A stretch of 64,000 nucleotides of DNA from a bacterium (GTDB lineage Bacteria > Bacillota > Bacilli > Lactobacillales > Streptococcaceae). This document shows positions 25,773-33,975 of the stretch, in pieces. The stretch covers positions 62,001 to 126,000 of the forward strand of contig CAJNCV010000001.1 of the NCBI GenBank assembly GCA_905221385.1. The letters are read 5' to 3'. Within the stretch, counting starts at the first letter, position 1. Each line of letters starts with the position of its first letter. The position numbers and the translations under genes were made by a program. The notes under the pieces were generated by a model. It ran no database searches. It had not been told where the DNA came from and saw only the letters and a list, made by a program, of their open reading frames with translations.

Positions 25773-27097
25773 AACGAACAGGTTTATTTACAAAGATTTT
25801 TATCTATACCTTCTCGATTTTTAGTGTTCTGGTTATTTGTCTTCATTTAGCCATTTATTTTCTCTTTCCCTCTACTTATCTGAGCCATCGTCAGGAAACC
25901 ATTGGCCAGAAAGCGACAGCCATTGCCCAATCCCTAGACGGAAAAGATAGGCAAAGCATCGAGCAAGTGTTGGACTTGTATTCCCAGAGCAGTGATATCA
26001 AAGGAGCTGTCAAGGGAGAAATGACCGAAGATAAGTTAGAAGTCAAGGACAATCTTCCTCTGGATACGGACCGTCAGACTACTTCCCTTTTTATCGAGGA
26101 GCGTGAGGTGAAAACGCAAGATGGTAGCACTATGGCTCTCCAATTTCTAGCTTCGATGGATTTGCAAAAAGAAGCGGAGCAGATCAGTCTCCAGTTTCTT
26201 CCCTATACTTTATTGGCATCCTTTCTGATTTCTCTTTTGGTGGCCTACATCTACGCTCGGACCATTGTTGCACCGATTTTGGAAATCAAGCGGGTGACCC
26301 GTCGGATGATGGATTTGGATGCCCAAGTGCGATTGCGCGTGGATTCTAAGGATGAGATAGGTGATCTCAAGGAACAAATCAATAGCCTTTACCAGCATCT
26401 CTTGACTGTCATTGCGGACTTGCATGACAAGAATGAAGCTATTCTCCAGCTGGAGAAGATGAAGGTTGAATTCCTACGAGGAGCCTCTCATGAGCTGAAA
26501 ACACCACTGGCTAGCTTGAAAATCTTAATCGAAAATATGAAAGAAAATATCGGTCGTTATAAAGATAGAGACCACTATCTGGGAGTTGCCTTGGGGATTG
26601 TGGATGACCTCAGTCACCACGTTCTCCAGATACTTTCTCTTTCTTCTGTACAGGAATTGCGAGAGGAGAAAGAAGAGGTTGACCTCCTTCAGATGACGCA
26701 AAGTCTGGTTAAGGATTATGCCTTGCTAGCCAAGGATAGAGAACTTCAGGTAGACATTAGCCTAACCCATCAGCAGGCTTACATAAACCCATCTGTCATG
26801 AAACTAATCCTATCGAATCTCATCAGTAATGCCATCAAGCACTCCACTCCAGGTGGCCTGGTCCGCATCGGGGAGAGAGAGGGGGAACTCTTTATCGAGA
26901 ATAGCTGTAGTCCTGAAGAACAAGAAAAACTGGCTCAGTCTTTTTCTGAAAATGCTAGTCGCAAGGCCAAGGGTTCGGGGATGGGACTCTTTGTGGTCAA
27001 AAGTTTATTAGAACACGAGAAATTACCTTATCATTTTGAGATGCAAGATGATCGATTGACCTTCTTCATACGTTATCCCAAAGTCACTCAGGACTAA
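25769..27097 (+). CDS. vncS: Sensor histidine kinase VncS
   Basis: 442-residue membrane kinase: helix at about 8-34, extracellular sensor domain (about 40-142), second helix (143-163), HAMP (about 164-217), dimerisation/phospho-acceptor H241 in GASHELKTPLASL, ATPase domain with N box LISNAIKHS and G box KGSGMGLFVVKS. It senses an unknown envelope signal and phosphorylates VncR. ATGA overlap with vncR. Confidence 0.9.
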   Translation: MKRTGLFTKIFIYTFSIFSVLVICLHLAIYFLFPSTYLSHRQETIGQKATAIAQSLDGKDRQSIEQVLDLYSQSSDIKGAVKGEMTEDKLEVKDNLPLDTDRQTTSLFIEEREVKTQDGSTMALQFLASMDLQKEAEQISLQFLPYTLLASFLISLLVAYIYARTIVAPILEIKRVTRRMMDLDAQVRLRVDSKDEIGDLKEQINSLYQHLLTVIADLHDKNEAILQLEKMKVEFLRGASHELKTPLASLKILIENMKENIGRYKDRDHYLGVALGIVDDLSHHVLQILSLSSVQELREEKEEVDLLQMTQSLVKDYALLAKDRELQVDISLTHQQAYINPSVMKLILSNLISNAIKHSTPGGLVRIGEREGELFIENSCSPEEQEKLAQSFSENASRKAKGSGMGLFVVKSLLEHEKLPYHFEMQDDRLTFFIRYPKVTQD

Positions 27098-27236
27098 GGA
27101 GAAGAAAGGGTTTACATTGATTGGATTGGAAGAAATTCAATCTAAAGTATGGGAAAAACTAGCTTTTTTTATCAAAAAGTGATAAAATGAACAATGTAAA
27201 TGGGATGTCCCAAAAAATATATAGGAGGCCTGACAA

Positions 27237-28118
27237 ATGGCAATCGTTTCAGCAGAAAAATTTGTCCAAGCAGCTCGTGACAACGGTTATGCAGTTGGTG
27301 GATTTAACACAAACAACCTTGAGTGGACTCAAGCTATCTTGCGTGCAGCAGAAGCTAAAAAAGCTCCAGTTTTGATCCAAACTTCTATGGGTGCTGCGAA
27401 ATACATGGGTGGTTACAAAGTATGTAAACTTCTCATCGAAAACCTTGTAGAATCAATGGGAATTACTGTACCAGTTGCTATTCACCTTGACCATGGTCAT
27501 TATGAAGATGCACTTGAATGTATCCGAGTTGGTTATACTTCAGTTATGTTTGACGGTTCACACCTTCCAGTTGAAGAAAACCTTGAAAAAGCTCGTAAAG
27601 TTGTAGAATTTGCTCATGCAAACGGCGTATCAGTAGAAGCTGAAGTTGGTACTATCGGTGGTGAAGAAGACGGAATCATTGGTGATGGCGAATTGGCTCC
27701 AATTGAAGATGCTAAAGCAATGGTTGCAACTGGTATTGACTTCTTGGCAGCTGGTATTGGTAACATCCACGGTCCTTACCCAGCAAACTGGAAAGGTCTT
27801 CACCTTGATCACTTGCAAAAATTGACAGAAGCAGTTCCAGGCTTCCCAATCGTATTGCATGGTGGTTCAGGTATTCCTGATGACCAAATCCAAGCAGCTA
27901 TCAAACTTGGTGTTGCGAAAGTTAACGTTAACACTGAATGCCAAATCGCATTTGCTAACGCAACTCGTAAATTTGTTGCTGAATACGAAGCAAACGAAGC
28001 AGAATACGATAAGAAGAAACTCTTTGACCCACGTAAATTCTTGAAACCAGGTTTCGAAGCAATTACAGAAGCTGTTGAAGAACGTATCGACGTATTCGGT
28101 TCAGAAGGTAAAGCATAA
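27237..28118 (+). CDS. fba: Fructose-bisphosphate aldolase, class II
   Basis: 293-residue zinc-dependent glycolytic aldolase. HLDHGH at 83-88 provides the catalytic D85 and zinc ligand H86; GGSGIPDDQI binds phosphate near the C-terminus. Ribosome site ATAGGAGG. Codon use is highly biased, as for tpiA. Position directly after vncS is the same as in pneumococcus. Strong terminator follows. Confidence 0.97.
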   Translation: MAIVSAEKFVQAARDNGYAVGGFNTNNLEWTQAILRAAEAKKAPVLIQTSMGAAKYMGGYKVCKLLIENLVESMGITVPVAIHLDHGHYEDALECIRVGYTSVMFDGSHLPVEENLEKARKVVEFAHANGVSVEAEVGTIGGEEDGIIGDGELAPIEDAKAMVATGIDFLAAGIGNIHGPYPANWKGLHLDHLQKLTEAVPGFPIVLHGGSGIPDDQIQAAIKLGVAKVNVNTECQIAFANATRKFVAEYEANEAEYDKKKLFDPRKFLKPGFEAITEAVEERIDVFGSEGKA

Positions 28119-28139
28119 GAAGTTTTGACCAATAAAATG

Positions 28140-28169
28140 AGACTTGTCCAGTGGGCAGGTCTTTTGTTT
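28140..28169 (+). terminator. Terminator of fba
   Basis: AGACTTGTCC (28140-28149) / GGGCAGGTCT (28153-28162) hairpin with two wobble pairs, then TTTGTTT. Confidence 0.75.
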
Positions 28170-28232
28170 CCGCATCTAATTGAGTGTAACAAATAGAAGC
28201 GCTATTTAAATAAGAAGACAAAAGGAGATGGT

Positions 28233-29075
28233 ATGCTGAAAAAGAAGAGTAATATTGAACAAACAGACAAAAAATTAATGTATATGGTTGGAATTTTTTT
28301 CATTTTCTTAATATTAGGTATATGGTTATCAACTTATCTGTGGTATCAAATAATTATGACAGTATATTTTTTAGTTACATTTATTTTTACCATTATAATT
28401 GGAATTTTAAATATGAAGAAGTTGAAAGATGAGGCGCCATTTGATTTTTTTAGTAATTTACTGGCTGTAGTTTTTATTGCTTTTCCACTAGCTTTGGTTG
28501 TTTTTGGAAAAAACGATAATTTATCTGATTCAGTTAAATCCTTCTACGCTATTGCGGTCGGAATCGGAGTAAATTATGTAATTGACAGTATTTTTAAATT
28601 TGTGGAATCAGAAGTAGCAGGTGATAAAAAGAAATTACTTACTAAAAAAGCAGCATTTAATAAAATTCTATTTAATATAATTTATATTTCAGAATATATT
28701 TCATTTATTCTAATTGAATATCTTCCAGCTTGGTTTGATAATGTTAAACAACATCATATTGGATTTATCAATACAATCATTGAATCATTTTGTCAATCAG
28801 ATTATTGGTTAAAACTATTTATTGTGACGATTATTATATTATTAATTTTAATAGCGATTGTAATTATTGTTATGGAGTCAATTCGAAAAGAAGTGAATAA
28901 CGAGAAGGAGAATGATATTGATACTCTTAGAAAAAAACTATCAAATAAATTAAATAGAGTATCTGAAATACGTGTACTATTAAAAAATATAAATACTGAT
29001 ATAGATATAAACCTAGAAAAAATGGAGCATAAACTGAATGTTGGACTTAATGAATTAAATAAAATTGACAAATAA
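28233..29075 (+). CDS. Unknown multi-span membrane protein with C-terminal coiled coil
   Basis: 280 residues, no family recognised. Predicted helices at about 16-34, 37-58, 75-92, 100-117, 140-162 and 195-217, then a charged, heptad-like cytoplasmic tail (218-280). The gene is much richer in A/T than fba before it and uses many ATA and TTA codons, which suggests recent acquisition. Ribosome site AAAGGAG fits ATG 28233. It stands alone, closed by a hairpin. Multi-helix plus coiled-coil layout is also seen in some phage-defence and effector proteins, but there is nothing specific to support that. Confidence 0.75.
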   Translation: MLKKKSNIEQTDKKLMYMVGIFFIFLILGIWLSTYLWYQIIMTVYFLVTFIFTIIIGILNMKKLKDEAPFDFFSNLLAVVFIAFPLALVVFGKNDNLSDSVKSFYAIAVGIGVNYVIDSIFKFVESEVAGDKKKLLTKKAAFNKILFNIIYISEYISFILIEYLPAWFDNVKQHHIGFINTIIESFCQSDYWLKLFIVTIIILLILIAIVIIVMESIRKEVNNEKENDIDTLRKKLSNKLNRVSEIRVLLKNINTDIDINLEKMEHKLNVGLNELNKIDK

Positions 29076-29080
29076 GAGAT

Positions 29081-29121
29081 AATCTGATATCGCTAATAAA
29101 GCGATTAGACTATCGGATTTT
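29081..29121 (+). terminator. Terminator of the orphan membrane protein gene
   Basis: AATCTGATA (29081-29089) / TATCGGATT (29111-29119) with an inner TCGCT/AGCGA stem and following T residues. Confidence 0.7.
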
Positions 29122-29560
29122 ACAGGAGTCTGTTGCTTTCTTTGTATCAGTTTTAATCATAGGTATAGCAGAAAATTTTAATAACTTTTTTATAATGTAT
29201 ATTCATGAATTTTTTGTCAAAAATGAGTCTAAAAGATTTTTATGCTTTATAAATAAACTGATCAAAAAATCGTTATAAGAATCAACTAGAGATAAATATC
29301 TCCTCATAATACATGCTTTTTAAGGTAATTATACAAATGAGGACGGGACAAAAAATCTCGACCTCGTTTTTTTAGAAATGAGATTTTGTTGAGAACTTAA
29401 TTTTCTATATTCACAATCTTCACTAAACAAATGGATTGTTGGGGTCTCGCGGTGCTGGGACTGCTTAGTTAACCGTTTTCTGCCTCACGGTTATTTTTTG
29501 TTGTCTAGACTTATTTCTGAATAACCTAATAGTAGAATTTCTTTTTCAGGATATATTAAA
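29122..29560. other. Gene-free AT-rich stretch with terminator-like hairpins
   Basis: No credible reading frame. A hairpin GAGGACGGGA / TCTCGACCTC followed by seven T residues lies at 29339-29373, and AACCGT / ACGGTT followed by T residues at about 29480-29505. The segments look like remains of lost transcription units at an integration site; no repeat family was recognised. Confidence 0.4.
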
Positions 29561-29597
29561 TTGACAAGTAATGTGAAATGATATACAATTGCATTAC
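29561..29597 (+). promoter_or_regulatory. Promoter and likely operator of the relBE pair
   Basis: TTGACA (29561-29566), 17-base spacer, TACAAT (29584-29589). Inverted repeat GTAATG (29568-29573) / CATTAC (29592-29597) brackets the spacer and -10, a good place for RelB-RelE autorepression. Confidence 0.65.
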
Positions 29598-29620
29598 AAC
29601 TGTTAAAGGAGGCGATAAAA

Positions 29621-29926
29621 ATGGGAAAAACAGCCACAATTAATGTTCGAGTTGATGAAGCAGATAAACAATCAGCTGAACAAGTCTTGAAACAACTTGG
29701 AATGCCAATGTCGACATTAGTTACCCTATTATTGAAGCAGGTATCATTAACAAAAAGTATTCCTTTTGATATCTCATTACCAGAAGTACCTTCATCAGTG
29801 AGTGTAGAAGGAATGGCTCCGGATGAATTTGGACAAATGATGATTGAAGCTTATCAAGAAGCAGAGAATGGTGCAGCTCGACCTGCTGTTGATTTCTTTA
29901 AAGAATTTAGAGAAAAACACGCATGA
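29621..29926 (+). CDS. RelB/DinJ family antitoxin
   Basis: 101-residue antitoxin. The N-terminal ribbon-helix-helix region (about 1-50, TINVRVDEADKQSAEQVLKQ) dimerises and binds the operator; the C-terminal part (residues 55-101, PVDFFKEFREKH-like end) should wrap the toxin. Ribosome site AAAGGAGG. ATGA overlap with the toxin gene, typical of type II pairs. Confidence 0.9.
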   Translation: MGKTATINVRVDEADKQSAEQVLKQLGMPMSTLVTLLLKQVSLTKSIPFDISLPEVPSSVSVEGMAPDEFGQMMIEAYQEAENGAARPAVDFFKEFREKHA

Positions 29927-30255
29927 GAAAAGTAGCAATTACCATTTTAAAGCGGGCTGAGCAGGATATGGAAGATATCTATCATTACATTGCTGATAAG
30001 TTACAATCCCCACAGTCTGCTATGGGCCAATTTGAAGCTATCGCAAATGCGATTCAGACCTTAGAAATATTTCCTGAAAGATGTGCGATTGTAGAGGAAT
30101 TGCTCAGTTTAGATATTAAAGTTAGACGACTATTAGTTAAAAATTATTCAGTTTTCTATCGGATTGGCAATGAAACAGTTACCGTGTTAAGAGTATTGCA
30201 TCAATCAAGTAGTTTGGATAGATTGTTGTATGAAATCGAGAATAAATTTGAATAA
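29923..30255 (+). CDS. RelE/ParE superfamily toxin
   Basis: 110-residue toxin. The fold pattern (helix-helix-beta sheet) and motifs EDIYHYIADKL and VRRLLVKNYSVFYRI ... VLRVLH are those of the ParE/RelE plasmid-stabilisation family. Whether it cuts mRNA on the ribosome (RelE) or blocks gyrase (ParE) cannot be told; the RelB-type antitoxin leans toward RelE. Translation is coupled to the antitoxin by a four-base overlap. Confidence 0.88.
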   Translation: MRKVAITILKRAEQDMEDIYHYIADKLQSPQSAMGQFEAIANAIQTLEIFPERCAIVEELLSLDIKVRRLLVKNYSVFYRIGNETVTVLRVLHQSSSLDRLLYEIENKFE

Positions 30256-30256
30256 G

Positions 30257-30303
30257 TGTTTACGCTGAAGGGATGGTTCTGAGACCATTACTACAGTATA
30301 AAC
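30257..30303. repeat. Long imperfect palindrome after the toxin gene
   Basis: GTTTA...TAAAC outer arms, CTG/CAG and ATGGT/ACCAT inner arms around a TCTGAG loop, 46 bases in all and without a T-run. Could be an RNA hairpin that stabilises the toxin message or a recombination/insertion site. The rest of the gap to 30486 shows nothing. Confidence 0.45.
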
Positions 30304-30486
30304 ATTGATGCTTATGACTTGTTAACTAGAAATGTACAATCCGTCAATGTTTTATTCAGTAGACGAACCTTGATAGCATATTTGACTATTGTTCTTTCAC
30401 TTTTATATATTATTTAAAGTACTAGCAATGGTACAATAGCTGATTCGTATTATATTGACGAAGAATTTGGCTCCTCCGCCGTTTGT

Positions 30487-30996
30487 CTATTTTAAACCAA
30501 TTAGCTCAAAACTTGCGCTTCCTAGTAAATAGGGTTGCATATTAAACAAAAGATCATTTAGGAAGAAACCATTTTCGAAATTTAGCTTTTGAGATAATGC
30601 GTAGACTGTCAAAGTGTAGCGGTGGTCTTTATCTGGAGGTGTAGGACCAACATACAAAGTTTCAATTTCAGAAAAATCCTGCTCCAACAATGGAGTGGAA
30701 AAACTATTTTTCCCTTGTATTAAACTATCTTGAAGTTCTACGCTAGCATTTTCTGGAATTTCAACGTAGTTATCTGAGGCTTCAAGATCCGCTACAAGCC
30801 AGTGAATCCATGGAAACGAACATACAGGTACTGCATCATAATCAATTAGAGAAAAAGCAATCGCTTTTGTATTTTTAGGCAACTCTTCAATACGAAATGG
30901 AAATGAGCGAACGGGGTTTCCTAAAATCACATCTTTTTCAGCTGCCCCCTTACTAAATTCTTGAGGGATTATAGTAAAATTGGTTTTAATTTTCAT
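30487..30996 (-). CDS. YbhB/YbcL family phosphatidylethanolamine-binding-like protein
   Basis: 169-residue PEBP (Raf-kinase-inhibitor-like) protein, cytoplasmic, no signal peptide. Family motifs: DYDAVPVCSFPWIHWLVADL in the ligand pocket and GPTPPDKDHRYTLTVYAL. Bacterial members have no settled function. Ribosome site AAAGGAGC. It is divergent from a LysR regulator across a 303-base gap, the usual layout for a regulator and its target. Confidence 0.85.
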   Translation of the reverse strand: MKIKTNFTIIPQEFSKGAAEKDVILGNPVRSFPFRIEELPKNTKAIAFSLIDYDAVPVCSFPWIHWLVADLEASDNYVEIPENASVELQDSLIQGKNSFSTPLLEQDFSEIETLYVGPTPPDKDHRYTLTVYALSQKLNFENGFFLNDLLFNMQPYLLGSASFELIGLK

Positions 30997-31299
30997 GGTA
31001 GCTCCTTTTCAAAATGAGACAAAGAGATAATAAAATGATAGACAAGTAAATTACCCCTTGTAGATTATAGTTCTGACAGATTAGTCCTCCAGTTAGTAAA
31101 AAGAAAATGTTTATTAGAGAGTAAAACAATTCTGCCGTGGAAAGACTTTTTATTAAGTTTCCTAGCTTTTTTTATTCTCTAATACTTTGTAGTCTAGTCA
31201 GACATTGATAATATGATACAATAAAAATGCCATGATGAAAATTTAGTATTTTTGAATAAAACATTAGGAAAATATTTTATAATTATATTGAGGTGAATT
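30997..31299. promoter_or_regulatory. Divergent promoter region of the PEBP and LysR genes
   Basis: AT-rich gap without genes. Reverse-strand TATAAT at 31069-31064 may serve the PEBP gene and forward TATAAT at 31278-31283 the LysR gene. No convincing LysR T-N11-A site could be singled out. Confidence 0.45.
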
Positions 31300-32172
31300 A
31301 TGAATCTAGCTTGGTACTATACGTTTTTAGTATTAGCAAAGCATTTGAACTACCATAAGGCCAGTGAAGAACTGTTTCTGACTGAACCTACATTGCACCA
31401 ACAAATTAAGAAATTAGAAAAACATTTACAAGTCAAATTATTTGAACCTATCGGACGCAACATAGCTTTAACAAGCATTGGAAAAGATTTTGTTCCAATT
31501 GCTTCTAATATAGTAAGAACATACGAAGCTAGTATTGAGAAAATCCGCTTACAGAATCATCTTAAATCTAATCATTTAGACATTTTAGTTTCGCCTTATA
31601 TTGCTACCTATTTACTTCCTCAGTTTTTACCTCTTTTTTTGGCGCAGAAATCAGAAATAACTATTAGTATCTCTGTTGCCAATAATGGTATACCGGCACA
31701 GATTGAAGAGGGAATATATGATATAGGAATTGATCGTGAAGAACCTTTTACAAATAAAATATACTCAGAAAAAATTTGTGAGGGGAAAATTGCTTTATTT
31801 GCACCTCAAGACGATAAAAATCACGATGAAATCAGCGTTTTTCAAAATTACAAAATTTTCTCCGATAATCATCCAAGTTACTGGAAACAAGTTAAAGAAG
31901 AGATTTTTGAAGTGGTTCCAGAAGTAGAATTTGTTTCTATTGAGGACATATCAATAACAGAGAAGTTGATAGCAATGAAACAAGGTGCATCTTATCTGCC
32001 ACTCTATTTAAACAATATTTTCAACTTCCCAGTTCAAATTATAAAACCTAAACTTATTGAAATGCCTACTTCATTTACTTACATTATGAATCGTAAACAG
32101 ACGCAACCTATAGAGGATTTTAAAGAGTTTTTTAAAGAATTTATCCAAAAGGAACAACAAAGAACTCAATAA
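31300..32172 (+). CDS. LysR family transcriptional regulator
   Basis: 290-residue regulator. N-terminal winged helix-turn-helix with NYHKASEELFLTEPTLHQQI (about 17-36); C-terminal periplasmic-binding-like effector domain (about 90-290). Unusually Lys/Glu/Ile-rich and AT-rich. The effector is unknown; the divergent PEBP gene is the most likely target. Ribosome site TGAGGTGA. Confidence 0.88.
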   Translation: MNLAWYYTFLVLAKHLNYHKASEELFLTEPTLHQQIKKLEKHLQVKLFEPIGRNIALTSIGKDFVPIASNIVRTYEASIEKIRLQNHLKSNHLDILVSPYIATYLLPQFLPLFLAQKSEITISISVANNGIPAQIEEGIYDIGIDREEPFTNKIYSEKICEGKIALFAPQDDKNHDEISVFQNYKIFSDNHPSYWKQVKEEIFEVVPEVEFVSIEDISITEKLIAMKQGASYLPLYLNNIFNFPVQIIKPKLIEMPTSFTYIMNRKQTQPIEDFKEFFKEFIQKEQQRTQ

Positions 32173-32304
32173 TTAGAGATATTTTATAAACATGACAATA
32201 AAGTTCTTCTGTTTCTCTAATTTCGATAAATATTATCAAAAATCAAAATAGGAATCGACATTTTTCCTTTTTAGCAATAAATCTCAGCCAAAACAGTTTT
32301 CTTT

Positions 32305-32850
32305 ATGAATAATTCTTATATTTTACTTAGACATGCTCATTCAAGATTTTCAAGTGATGATTTTAATAGAACCTTGTCAGAAAAAGGATTCTCATCTCTT
32401 GACCAGTTAGAGTTTTTGAATTCTTTTAATATTGATTATTATTTTTCTAGTCCTTATAAACGAGCATTTGAAACGATTAATAGCTCACCAATTCAATTTG
32501 ATAAAATAGTTTTTGATAATCGGTTACGAGAGCGAAAATTATCTTCAACCTTTATAAAAGATTCTGAGTTTGAAGACAGTATTAAATATTTATGGCAAAA
32601 TCCCAGTGAATCTCTTTCAGAAGGGGAATCGAATCAAGATGCACTAGCTAGAATACTAAATTTTTTAATGGAATTGGAAGAGAGATACTCAGAAAAAACG
32701 ATTTTACTTAGTTCACATGGAAATTTGATAGGAATACTACTACATCACTTTGATTCCAGTTTTGATTATGAAAAATGGGAGCAGATGACTTTTCCAGATT
32801 GTTTTCTAATTGATAGAAATGGGATTGTGAAAAGAATTATGAAAGATTAG
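32305..32850 (+). CDS. Histidine phosphatase family protein
   Basis: 181-residue phosphoglycerate-mutase-like phosphatase. The catalytic R9-H10 occurs in LLRHAH and the second histidine in LLSSHGNLIG; RLRERKL is the third family block with acid residue. It probably hydrolyses a small phosphorylated metabolite; substrate unknown. No good ribosome site is seen. Belongs to the AT-rich accessory stretch. Confidence 0.82.
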   Translation: MNNSYILLRHAHSRFSSDDFNRTLSEKGFSSLDQLEFLNSFNIDYYFSSPYKRAFETINSSPIQFDKIVFDNRLRERKLSSTFIKDSEFEDSIKYLWQNPSESLSEGESNQDALARILNFLMELEERYSEKTILLSSHGNLIGILLHHFDSSFDYEKWEQMTFPDCFLIDRNGIVKRIMKD

Positions 32851-32941
32851 TTCTTTAATTAAATAGTGAATCATATTGATCAAAATAGTTTGCTTTTTAC
32901 AATTCGTAACCTTCCCTTTTGGTAGTTTTTTTGTATCTTGA

Positions 32942-33845
32942 ATTGTCAAATTAAGTGCATATTTTCTTCATAGAAAACTTCATAAGAAGTTTTCCAGTTA
33001 AGACACTTCCGTGGCCTATTATTAAGTTTTTTCTCCCACAGCTGAATGGTGTGATCGGCAATGAATGTTAAATCGCTTCCTTTTGGAAAATATTCTCTTA
33101 GTAATCATTAGTCTCTCGTTGCCATGGCGCATGAGGGTTTGGGAAATAAACCTCTACCTTTAATTCATCAGTCAAGTCTTGATGATTCGTGAATTCTTTT
33201 CCTCTACTTGACAGCTACCTTCTGAATTTTTAGAAAACGAGAATAACGATCCGTTAGAGTAACTAAACAAGCCTTTCCAGTTTTACCTGCAACAGTATCT
33301 GCTTCCCAATCTCCTATTCTAGTTCGGTTATTAGCGTCTTCTGGTCTTTCGTGAATGGTATGAGAAATAGAAATTTTTCCTCTGTTTTCAACATGACCTT
33401 TCATATGACGTATTTTCCCACGATGATGGAGCTTGCGAATGAAACCACGAGCACCATGTGAAAGCTTGTCGTCAAAGTGACCGTGATAGATGGCTCTATA
33501 AATCGTTTGATAACTAATAACATCTTTTCCATACTCTAATTGCAATCAACCTTCTATTTCTTCAGGAAACCATTGATAATCGAGAAATAGATGTTTGACG
33601 ATATTGCTTAAATGGTAATTTATTTCAAGCATCTGTTTCCGCCAACAGTGTGATTTAGCAATATAGTAAGATTCCTGTACATGACTTGGAGAATAGCGTC
33701 CTTCTCTTAGATATCGCTTCCACTCACGACTAATGCTGGAAGGATGACAATGAAGTCACTTAGCAATTTGAGAAAAGTTTAGTCCTTTTGTACGGTAAAT
33801 GAGAATACTTTAGCGATCATCTATGGTAAAATGATGGTAGCTCAT
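32942..33845 (-). pseudogene. Decayed IS30 family transposase
   Basis: Reverse-strand reading from ATG 33845 gives an IS30-type transposase (MSYHHFTIDD start, HTH with SISREWKR, catalytic core IGDWEADTVAGKTGKA in 33204-33545, end NRPRKCLNWKTSYEVF). It is broken by at least three in-frame stops in the first third (reading TAA and TGA codons), a further stop after the DDE core, and a frameshift near the 3' end. It cannot make active transposase. Terminal inverted repeats could not be defined with confidence. Confidence 0.85.
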
Positions 33846-33939
33846 AAGATTTCCTTTTGTAACTAGTTCGTTCAATTCTATTTTACTAGAAAATCTTATG
33901 AGTTTTTATTGTACACTTATATTGTATATTCGAGATACT

Positions 33940-33975
33940 TAAAAAGCCAAATCCTAGTGAACTTGGCTTATTTTT
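33940..33975 (-). terminator. Terminator of amyA
   Basis: Reverse-strand AAGCCAA / TTGGCTT hairpin (33944-33969) followed by T residues; A-rich on the other side, so it may also work forward. Confidence 0.68.

Noticed and set aside
33204..33545. Intact transposase gene
   Set aside because: It is only the middle of an IS30 transposase whose upstream and downstream parts carry stops and a frameshift.
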